Assembly: GCF_963422355.1 (NCBI RefSeq)
Contig: NC_085090.1
Location: 2,163,411-2,227,410 of the forward strand
Source of the DNA: Corticium candelabrum
Taxonomy: Eukaryota > Porifera > Homoscleromorpha > Homosclerophorida > Plakinidae
Direction: 5' to 3'
Length of the DNA stretch: 64,000 bases
The translations under genes were made by a program, and so were the position numbers. Shown here in pieces: positions 56,375 to 64,000 of this stretch. Numbering within the stretch: position 1 is the stretch's first letter; each line of letters starts with the position of its first letter. Below the pieces are notes generated by a model. That model worked only from the letters and a program-made list of their open reading frames with translations. It was not told where the DNA came from and ran no database searches.

Positions 56375-57410
56375 TAGTCCTTTGCCATAGGGGTTTAGCA
56401 CATACATTGTACGTGTATGTTTCCCCAACAACAACCAGGGCGAGGTGTGTAGCTGTACCTGACTTGTAACATTTTGTTTGTTCCACAGTGTTTCTGCATA
56501 GTGGTTCTGCAGTCTGCCAGCTTGAATTTGGGTGTGCGTGGCTGAGCGGCCGTGGTGTTGTTGCTAGGATCATTAGTGTCGTCTTCAACAGAAATTTAGC
56601 GTTTGACGGGAATTTGCGAAGGAGATCATGCATTGTCCATGACAGCGTCTGTTTGTGGGACAAAGCAGCTCGGCCGACCTGTAAGTGCGCTAGTGCGTCT
56701 CTGTTCATTTCTGTTTTACGGTATCCAAAGTCAGAGCGAACAGACGCCTATCTAATCTACATGTGCACGTCCATGTTTTCCCGCATTGATGTTTTGTTTT
56801 GGCTCTGGGGTCACCTTATTACAACAGTAGGCGACGTCTAGCTAGAGAAGCCGCAAAACAACAAGATGCCTAGAGAAGCTGCACAAAGAACGAGACTTTT
56901 ACATTCTTGTGAGCTGGAAAATCGGTGGTGAGCTGCTTGTTTGGTCTCCATTTGTAACCTAGGTTTCCCACCAACAAACAGAACAACGATCACGCCCGTT
57001 ACTTCATCACGTAAGGCGAAGATTGCCAGCCGGCCTAGCGTCGAGGCTCTCCGACTTGTAACATTTGGCTTGTTCCATCATTTGGAAACATTTGGATACG
57101 GAGTAAAGAGAGCTCATAGTGTAGACTGTTATGATGGACTTACAGCACGCCTACAGTAGCTAAGATTTGTCTGACAGGTTGTCAAGCAGCCAACGTAGTG
57201 GCCACGATTGATCAATCATCAGAGGCTGCAGATGATGATTCTGCTGTCTGCTCTGAATCTGTTGAGACAGCTGAAGGCCTGAACTGCATTGTTGCATGTC
57301 AGACTGATGTGAAAGGGCAGCAGCTGCATAGACACCTGGAGCAATTACAGGATGATAACAAGAGTCTTCGAGCTGATCCAGTAAGGTTGAAGGTGCCGTG
57401 GCCGAGAAGG
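56375..57410. other. Unassigned region with possible transposon-protein N-terminal exon
   Basis: The + strand from 57198 reads GLNCIVACQTDVKGQQLHRH followed by LEQLQDDNKSLRAD. The 'TQTD...L..LE..L..DN..L' pattern is seen between the THAP finger and the DDE_Tnp_4 domain of multicopy invertebrate proteins. No THAP or DDE domain is recognisable here, so this is suggestive only. Confidence 0.3.
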
Positions 57411-57580
57411 GTCATGCAAGGTCGGTTTTATGCAAGGTCGGTTTTTTGCAAGGTCGGTTTTTTGCAAGGTCTTTTTTTGCAAGGTCGGTTTTTTGCAAGG
57501 TCGGTTTTTTGCAAGGTCTTTTTTTGCAAGGTCGGTTTTTTGCAAGGTTGGATTTTTGCAAGGTCGGGTTTTTGCAGTGA
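57411..57580 (+). repeat. Tandem repeat, ~16-bp TGCAAGGTCGGTTTTT units
   Basis: About ten units of GCAAGGTCGGTTTTTT, with every third unit shortened to GCAAGGTCTTTTTTT in part of the array, giving a higher-order period near 47 bp. It reads as a repetitive ARSVFCKVGFLQG-like peptide in all three frames, which is not evidence of a gene. Confidence 0.85.
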
Positions 57581-57774
57581 CAAGCTACTGCCGTGATACT
57601 GTGGCTGTTTGTATTTACGTTGCTAGTCTGAAAAGAACTGCTCTAGCTGTTGTAGGGTGCCAATACGGTCTCGCCCACGCATTTCTCACGCCTCCTCCCC
57701 GCAATGTTTTCTTTCTGACGACACTCACGCAGTGATTGTTCAAAGGGAACGGTCTGAGACGTGAAAATGGCTCG

Positions 57775-57985
57775 CTAGATTTGATACTTTTATGGAGATG
57801 TAGTTTCTTGCTGAGTTTCGTGGCTGTTTACGAGCAATTTGTGTAGAACTCTGCAAGAACATTTCGTGGAACACGCACGTTTCCTGGCAACCATTTGCCA
57901 CCCAAGTCTGATATCCAACACCTGACTGCTCTGCAATTCTATCTAGCTAAGTCAGCCAACAACCTCAACACACTGCATGTTTCTA
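57775..57985 (+). repeat. ~210-bp repeat, inverted relative to 61905-62122
   Basis: Shares long blocks with the reverse complement of 61905-62122, for example TTTCGTGGCTGTTTACGAGC and CCTGGCAACCATTTGCCACC. The pair encloses about 3.9 kb containing the MITE and an integrase fragment. Confidence 0.8.
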
Positions 57986-58042
57986 CATGTTTCCAGGGGC
58001 GGATCCAGGCATGGGCGCGAGGGGCGCGTGCCACCTTTCGGG

Positions 58043-58588
58043 CAGACTAAGGGTGCGTTCGAATACTAGTTCCAGTTCTAGAACTGGAACTGCCAGAACT
58101 GTTCGAACTCTTGCTAGCAATCGAACGCTTAGAACTGTCAGCAAGTTGAGCATGCGCAAAGGCTCATACTTCCGGTTAGCGTCAATTCGAAGTAGCATGA
58201 CGTTTCGACTCCATTTGTTGTAGTCTGTTCGAACATCAGCAGTGCTTTCGCTTTCTGTTTTTTGGAACTGCTCGCGCCAAGAAGGTCGCTGTAATCAGTC
58301 CCAAATGTCGTTCTTCTGGTGTTCTGCAAGCCAATGGTCGCCACAAGTGTTCATTATAACAAACAAGAAGGTCCACAACGGCCTCAGCATCTGTACCCGT
58401 CATTTCACTTCTTCAACCTCCGGGAATTTTGCATTTAGGGCGTGACAGTTCCAACAATTGCAGCTCGCTAGGCAGAACTGCTAGAACTGTTCTGACAGTT
58501 CTAGAACTGTCAGAACTACCAATCGAACGCTATACTCCCCCCTACAATTCCAGTTCTAGAACTAGTATTCAAACGCACCCTTAGTCTC
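58043..58588. mobile_element. MITE with ~45-bp inverted ends and internal GTTCTAGAAC palindromes
   Basis: The ends are AGACTAAGGGTGCGTTCGAA on the left and its near-exact complement on the right (TTCAAACGCACCCTTAGTCT). The inverted match continues through ATACTAGTTC and CTAGAACTGGAA. Subterminal copies of CAGTTCTAGAACTG and CAATCGAACGCT lie inside both ends. The interior (58138-58344, minus) has a short ORF that I do not recognise. No unambiguous target duplication is visible; TAA/TTA beside GGGTGCG is compatible with a Harbinger-like 3-bp site only if mutated. Confidence 0.7.
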
Positions 58589-58599
58589 TATGTCTCTAG

Positions 58600-58955
58600 A
58601 CGCAGTGTCATACTATGTAAGAATTTATGTATGAATGTACCAGTTTCAATATTGTAAAGGCTTTTTGATTCTCTTTACACTGACAATCTCTGCGTACGAC
58701 GTTGATTTGTGCGTATTAATTAGTATGCCAAAGTCATCTTTCAAAATCAGAAGCGGTGTGATCTCGTTGTTCGATCTTGCATTCAGTGATTGTGACTACA
58801 CTTACGGTACATACACATTACATGTGCGTTCGCGTGTTTGCGTGTGTCATTTATTCTTGCATAGGATGCAGCTTGGCTCCCCTTCTTAGTTAAATAACTT
58901 TCTGACCACGCCCACAATTGACAAAAAAGAGAATTGCTATACTTTGTTGCCAGAA
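58600..58955. other. No recognisable gene
   Basis: A short unrecognised + ORF (58635-58889); otherwise AT-rich. Confidence 0.4.
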
Positions 58956-59270
58956 CTAATTAATGTGCATATATTCAATAAACGCTATTAAAAATTTATA
59001 AACCATCACACAGCTTTCTGAAGCTATGTCTGCAGCTCTGATTCCCATCACACTAAGACAACTCTGAGCGGCGTCTTCAAACTTTTGACTATAGAAGCTA
59101 GGCTCAACAGAGGCCAGTTGCTCATAAGCCTCGCCAAACACCTCAGAATCAATAGGGCACAAGTAGTCCTGCGTTCCTGTAATTACAACACACACGCACA
59201 CAAGTAGGGCATCGTTGATGATGATACCCTCCGTCTTGTAGCCTCTGGCCACAAAGACGGTCTAAACTAA

Positions 59271-59271
59271 T

Positions 59272-59321
<50 letters not shown>
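59271..59321. repeat. (CA)n microsatellite
   Basis: About 25 CA dinucleotides inside the integrase C-terminal fragment. Confidence 0.95.
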
Positions 59322-59325
<4 letters not shown>

Positions 59326-59339
59326 ATTATAACAGGTAC

Positions 59340-59343
<4 letters not shown>

Positions 59344-59389
<46 letters not shown>
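59344..59389. repeat. (TA)n microsatellite
   Basis: About 22 TA/AT dinucleotides just beyond the CA run. IY-repeat peptides on both strands are artefacts. Confidence 0.95.
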
Positions 59390-59392
<3 letters not shown>

Positions 59393-59759
59393 ATTAGCAA
59401 TTACAAACAATTCATCATGCGCGCACCGGTTAGCTGAGGCAAAGCAAAGATATCCTCTGGAATGCCGCCGGGACATTGACCAGTTTTCGTCTTCCTCATT
59501 CTGTGGGTGTTCCACCACTGACGAAATGCGTCCAGTTCTGCTTCTAGAACGCCAGTGAATGCATACCAAAAACAACACCTGTACATAAACGCATTTAGAA
59601 CGCTGTAACCAAAACGGAATAATAGTGCACATTTTCAGTTCATCGTTGGGACATATCCATCCACCATCGATTAGCTCTTGAAATTTTGAAATCCACTGGT
59701 CACTCATCTGTGCTCGCAAGTGGGACCAAAGACCTTCTATTCTCTAGAAGAAATTAAAA

Positions 59760-61900
59760 ACTGAAACATGTACAGTACAGTCGATCCGCCAAGTGCGCTA
59801 CGGCGCTCTCTACATTTTCTAGCGAGGGCATCCGCGCCCCCGCAAAAGAGTACACGTGGATGGTTGGGCACTCGAGGAAGGAAGTAATAAATAAATAATC
59901 ATATGTACGTCCTCGGACAGTCAGATACTCGATATCCGAGACTGCAGTGTACGGGTACTCTAGAGCCACACAGACATCTTTTTTGGATTATCGCATCGAC
60001 GTAGAAGCTCTCTTCCAATTCGCGTGCCTAGTCGTCGCGTGGGATGGACATTCTGAAAGAATCGACTACTTCAAGAGAACGAGCGTGACACACACTACGG
60101 CACTTTCCAAGATGGTGGGGACACTATTTGCCTGTACTGCAACGGTATTGTCGAATTCGAACCCCTCAACAGACGGTTTTGCACAGATCTTTTTCGCGAA
60201 CGACTACGGGCAGTTTGGAGGTATGACACAGCTAATGCAAGACGTTTCGTTCCTTCGGAAATTAGTCACATCAAACGTACTTTCAGTGCACCAGAAATGT
60301 TTTTTCTTTGTTTTCTCTAACTTGTAAGAACTATAGTGTGATGTAGTTGTCAGCTATACCTAGATTCTGTTCAGTGTATGGTCACCGCTCTAACATTCAT
60401 AAAACTCCATAACACAAACATTGCACACGCAAGCTTATGAACCAAGCAAAGACAATAATTTGAAGTACTCCGTGTCTCAATTCTATCAAGTGATTTCACG
60501 TTAGTTGGAGTAGATCTTTCCAGGTCTTTGCTGTCAAATGAGCTCTGCGACATCTCAGTAACCTTGAAATGACACAACATCTCATGAAGACATAGTACAC
60601 AGAACTTGTTTGTGTGCATATACATTATTTATTATTATAATTTCTCATTATTATTGTCATTATTAATTATTTTCATTATTATTTTTACCTGGGATAATAA
60701 TAATAATTATTATTATTGCTGTTGTTGTTAAGATAGTCTACAACTCATTACAAAACATTTATTTAGAATAAATAAATTAAAACTTATTTCAACAGCCTCT
60801 AGGAAATGACTCTCTCTGATAAATTTGGATTTTTGAAGGAGTAAAATGGACTTTCTTCTGGTCGCACAAATGATGAACACATGAGTACAATGATAGCATG
60901 AAAGCCACAACAGTCAATAGATACTTGGCGACAAAGAATCAGATGATGAGGGCTCTTCTTCCTCAAATTCTCTTGGCACATCTGCATCCATTTGCACACA
61001 TATGCAAAAAATTTCCCACTTCCTTCTCAACTATCTGCTGCTCTTTGGAAACAAGCAAGACTGCATATCAAGCTGAGATGACGTCATGATCCACTCCTTG
61101 AATTCTTCATTCCAGTTGTCTGGATGACGAAATCTGCCTCCACAAACACTACATGACACACAATTTCTCCCTGGGTGAACACCCTCTCCTCTCTTCCACC
61201 TGCTCATTTTAGTGTTGAAAAACACTGGAAAATCTAGGACTATTCTTGCAATACAAATTTTATTGTCAAAGTTAGAAAACGGCAATAAGGGTAGGCATAG
61301 TTGTCACCTACCTCTGGCTGTTGCAGTAAATAAAATCCAAGAACTATTGGTAAATACAACTACACAACTAGAAACGCGACCCAGATCAAGAAAGTCGCTG
61401 AACAGACACAAGATAATCAGCTCTAATCGATTGCAAATCGAGAAGCCCGCCAACTACTGCTCAGGCGCAGAAATGTTTTCTCTACACACTTCTCCGTGCG
61501 TGACGACGGTCGCTAGGTGGGGCGCTTCGCTACACCTGAATTGGTGAAAAACGCCAGTGCAAACAACATCATAAAATCACCAGTAACGTTAATTCGTGTC
61601 TTCTACTTGTTACATGCGATTTCAAACAGAAATAGCCGAAGAGACAAAAGTGCACAGACAAAGAAGTCACCTACCCCCCCGGAGGTGTTCGCGCTCCTTC
61701 CCATCTGAAACGCAGCTGATTCCAGTCCAACTCGTAGAAATGATAGATATTTAACAATATCCATAGTTTCAGCACACGTTGCTGGTTGTAACGGTCCTCG
61801 TTTTTGCTAAAACGATCAGGCGTCTCCGCTGCAGCAAGCGCATAATCCCCGGATATTAGAAAATAAATTTGACCTCGCCTACGCAAATAACGCACTTGCC
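59760..61900. other. No confident gene
   Basis: Several ORFs (59947-60327 plus, 61031-61285 minus with CVSCSVCGGRF, 61212-61547 plus) are unrecognised. An ATT-rich low-complexity stretch lies at about 60625-60730, with a GTT microsatellite. The CxxCSVCGG pattern hints at a zinc-binding exon, but nothing supports a family. Confidence 0.35.
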
Positions 61901-61904
61901 AGGT

Positions 61905-62122
61905 CGACTGTGCAGAAACATGTGCAGTGACTGTGTGTTGAGGGTGTTGGCTGACTTAGCTAGATTGAATTGCAGAGCAGCCAGGTGTTGGATATCAGAC
62001 TTGGGTGGCAAATGGTTGCCAGGAAACGTGCGTGTTACACGAAATGTTCTTGCAGAGTTCTACACAAATTGCTCGTAAACAGCCACGAAACTCAGCAAGA
62101 TACTACATCTCCATAAAAGTAT
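61905..62122 (-). repeat. ~215-bp repeat, inverted partner of 57775-57985
   Basis: The match runs up to ATACTTTTATGG at its right edge, exactly where the second gypsy LTR begins, so the gypsy element inserted into or beside this repeat. Confidence 0.8.
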
Positions 62123-62259
62123 TGTAACGAACGCGCAGTCTGTACTGGCTTACACAACGGGGATGAGGAAAGAGACAAAAGTATATTTCGTACCTTAACT
62201 ATATACCTATGTAACACGTGACTATAATCTAATTACATACACTTATAACGCGCGCTACA
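62123..62259 (-). repeat. Putative 3' LTR of the second gypsy element
   Basis: About 137 bp starting TGTAGCGCGC and ending TTCGTTACA on the minus strand, i.e. TGTA...TACA ends. It is bounded on one side by a purine tract and on the other by the 61.9-kb repeat. The call is inferred from these features, because no second copy is in view. Confidence 0.55.
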
Positions 62260-62364
62260 TAACCGTCCTTCCTAGTGTTAATGTCCTCATTATCAGACTA
62301 CACTTCTAACAAATCACCAAAACACTTAATTAAAAGAAAAAAAGTAAAACGAACTCGGTGGTGT

Positions 62365-64000
62365 TCAAAACTCGTAGTCCGCAAATCTTGAAGGAGTCTT
62401 CCCTGCTGTGGCACGTTGACGTCTATGAGGTTGACGTAAACTTTGCTCGTCCTTTTTCTCTTCGTCGGAATCCTCGTTCTTTCCCTCGGAATCCTCGTTC
62501 TCTTCCTCAGAATCCTCGTTCTCTTCCTCTTTTCCAGACTGAGTGAAAATGGCAGTAGCTTGCGGATGTTGCTCGTCTGCTGCATTATCTCCCTCGTACC
62601 GTGAAGAGAAAGGTATGATGCGCTGGACGTGGGCCGTAGTGCGTTTACCTGTAATGATGTGTGCCAAATCATAATGAACATCAGACAAGCGGCGCAGGAC
62701 ACGATACGGTCCGTCATACGATTTGCTGAGCTTGGGCGACAAACCTGATTTTCGTAACGGAGAGTGTAATAAGACCAATGATCCCAGTTCAAAATTGACT
62801 GAATCATGCTTGAGATCGTAAAAGCGCTTTCGTGTGGAATCTGCCTCTTCTTGGTGACACCTGGCGGTATCAAGTGCGTCCGTGATGTTCTTCGTAAGGG
62901 CTAGACCATACTGGTGTACGTCCTCAACGAAACTCTGTGGGGGACTGACTAAAAGGTCAGTAGGAAGCTGAGGATCTCTTCCGTGAACGAGATAAAACGG
63001 AGTGTTACCGATTGCGTCCACGAAGCTCGTGCGATAGGCAAACGCGATAGCTTCAACATAGTCGTCCCAATCATCTTGATGATCGTTAACGTAGGCTGAT
63101 AAGGCAGAAGCGATATATCGGTTTAGCCGTTCAACTTGTCCGTTGGTTTGAGGGTGATACGCGCTGGAAAATACCTTCTTGATGCCCAAGCGTTCAGCCA
63201 TACGTTTAAATAAGGTGGACATAAATTGCGACCCTCTATCCGACAAAAGCGTTGTGGGACATCCGTGGCGAAGAACAATGCGGTCCACAACGGCATCAGC
63301 GACAGTACGAGCGGTAATGTCTGGCACAGGTGCAAGCTCGACCCATCTGGAAAATCGGTCGACCATCACGACGATGTAACGATTGCCAGTGACAGTACGT
63401 GGTAGCGGTCCAAAAATGTCGACTCCGACTACTTCGAATGGGCGAGTAGCGCTGAACAATTGCAATTTTCCAGATCGGGACGGTTTGGGAGTCTTCTTCT
63501 TGGACTGGCATTCCATACAGGAACGTACAAAATCTTTCACGTCCTGTCCGAGACCCTTCCAGTAATATTGAGACCGCACTCGATGATATGTCTTCTTGCG
63601 TCCAAGATGCCCAGACATGGGTAGATCGTGGAGCGCTTTCATGACTGCTGAGCGACTAGCGGAAGGGAGGATAGGAACGTAATGTCTCCGACCGTTGAGT
63701 ACCGATTTGTGCATCAGCAATCCAGTGATTTCATCAACGGAAATTGTGCCTGTGTCTCTTAAAGTTTCCCTAGCTTCGGGGCATATGTCTTGTTGTGCAC
63801 GCTGTTCTCGAGACTTCAAGTAACCTATGACCTCACTGAGGAGAGGGTCGGACTCCTGTTGCTCACGTAGCTGATCTTTATCAGGTAATTCAATTAGGTT
63901 CTCAGTGACAGCTAAGAGTGGGACCGTAGAAGAATTCGACGCAACAGTAGGCAGTCGTGACAACGCGTCAGCATTTCCATTAGATTTTCCCGGTTTGTGA
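62365..64000 (-). CDS. Gypsy Pol C-terminal region (RNase H end, integrase), partial
   Basis: An open frame reaching the window end. It begins in view with GKSNGNADALSRLP, the end of RNase H. The integrase H2C2 finger follows (MSGHLGRKKTYHRV...CMECQSKKK). The DDE core has VGVDIFGPLPRTV, TLLSDRGSQFMSTL and YHPQTNGQVERLNR, with D, D and E in place. A GPY/F-like module follows (SKSYDGPYRVLRRL). The tail holds four acidic repeats of EEENEDS type and then a basic stretch. No lesion is visible, so the copy may be young. There is no chromodomain in the visible part. Upstream gag, protease and RT lie outside the window. Confidence 0.9.
   Translation of the reverse strand, partial: HKPGKSNGNADALSRLPTVASNSSTVPLLAVTENLIELPDKDQLREQQESDPLLSEVIGYLKSREQRAQQDICPEARETLRDTGTISVDEITGLLMHKSVLNGRRHYVPILPSASRSAVMKALHDLPMSGHLGRKKTYHRVRSQYYWKGLGQDVKDFVRSCMECQSKKKTPKPSRSGKLQLFSATRPFEVVGVDIFGPLPRTVTGNRYIVVMVDRFSRWVELAPVPDITARTVADAVVDRIVLRHGCPTTLLSDRGSQFMSTLFKRMAERLGIKKVFSSAYHPQTNGQVERLNRYIASALSAYVNDHQDDWDDYVEAIAFAYRTSFVDAIGNTPFYLVHGRDPQLPTDLLVSPPQSFVEDVHQYGLALTKNITDALDTARCHQEEADSTRKRFYDLKHDSVNFELGSLVLLHSPLRKSGLSPKLSKSYDGPYRVLRRLSDVHYDLAHIITGKRTTAHVQRIIPFSSRYEGDNAADEQHPQATAIFTQSGKEEENEDSEEENEDSEGKNEDSDEEKKDEQSLRQPHRRQRATAGKTPSRFADYEF

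Larger units (their letters stand above)
58958..59755 (-). pseudogene. Integrase-core protein, C-terminal fragment
   Basis: Minus-strand pieces in order: RIEGLWSHLRAQMSDQWISK (after an AG acceptor near 59745), GVLEAELDAFRQWWNTHRMR followed by CPGGIPEDIFALPQLTG, then GTQDYLCPIDSEVFGEAYEQ and a tail ending IAFIEYMHIN. This is the C-terminal half of the same integrase family as the fragment at 15.3-15.9 kb, where 'N.RIE.LW', 'L....WN.H..R......P.G.P......P...G' and 'D...PVD' are conserved. The CA and TA microsatellites lie between two of the blocks, probably in an intron. The catalytic core is not found upstream, so the copy is truncated. Confidence 0.55.
62123..64000 (-). mobile_element. Second Ty3/gypsy element, 3' part (continues past the window)
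   Basis: It comprises a putative 3' LTR (62123-62259), a preceding purine-rich tract (AGGAAGGACGG, minus strand) and an open pol frame that runs off the window end. The other LTR is outside, so neither completeness nor target duplication can be judged. Confidence 0.8.

Noticed and set aside
57198..57735. Repetitive cysteine-containing peptide (ARSVFCKVGFLQG-like) that could be mistaken for a secreted repeat protein or toxin
   Set aside because: It arises in every frame from a 16-bp tandem DNA repeat, with no signal peptide.
59149..59719. ORFs with CVCV and IYIY runs
   Set aside because: Translations of the CA and TA microsatellites.

Overview
The window looks like repeat-dense nuclear DNA from a marine invertebrate, most likely a sponge or possibly a cnidarian. 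The evidence is the AT-rich base composition, GT-AG introns of about 60 bp, a tRNA-derived SINE, and the mix of element families: DUF6589/RecQ, hAT of the TTF/DUF4371 type, FLYWCH/MULE, Helitron, PiggyBac, pogo, Ty3/gypsy, and non-LTR elements with a restriction-like endonuclease. The species cannot be fixed from sequence alone. I see no bacterial operon, rRNA gene, CRISPR array or functional tRNA gene.

Layout. From 1 to 2.06 kb there is one unknown ORF and a reverse-transcriptase remnant. From 2.07 to 10.80 kb lies an 8.7-kb unit with long, clearly matching terminal inverted repeats (about 610 bp). Inside are two convergent genes: a DUF6589-family protein with a C2H2 finger and polyglutamine on the + strand, and a RecQ-family helicase on the - strand. 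Both carry stop codons and frameshifts, and a smaller element sits in the left repeat. From 11.1 to 12.8 kb is a candidate non-autonomous element with mirrored copies of a ~32-bp motif. From 12.8 to 22.7 kb there are only fragments: an unusual integrase-core family, a TTF zinc finger, a vertnin/OTU-like piece, a Mutator-like transposase and pogo. From 22.80 to 25.98 kb is a structurally complete hAT with an 872-codon ORF. From 26.5 to 37 kb there are broken gypsy, LINE, PiggyBac, FLYWCH/MULE and Helitron pieces. From 37.7 to 41.1 kb is a non-LTR retrotransposon with an intact 1,076-codon ORF. From 41.2 to 47.7 kb are gypsy gag, SINE, LINE-tail and IS630/mariner-like remnants plus a minisatellite. 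From 47.9 to 49.3 kb is a spliced, apparently open SAM-domain gene, the best candidate for a host gene. Around 50 and 51.2 kb are FLYWCH and MULE-like terminal repeats. From 52.00 to 56.37 kb is a complete young gypsy element with 109-bp LTRs and a 5-bp target duplication. From 57 to 62 kb are tandem repeats, a MITE and an integrase C-terminal fragment. From 62.12 kb to the window end is the 3' part of a second gypsy element.

The most noteworthy object is the DUF6589 + RecQ element. It pairs a presumptive transposase with its own helicase inside one inverted-repeat-bounded unit. The hAT, the long non-LTR ORF and the 109-bp-LTR gypsy look recent and may still be active. Most of the rest is decayed. 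All family assignments come from motif recognition by eye; no database search was run.
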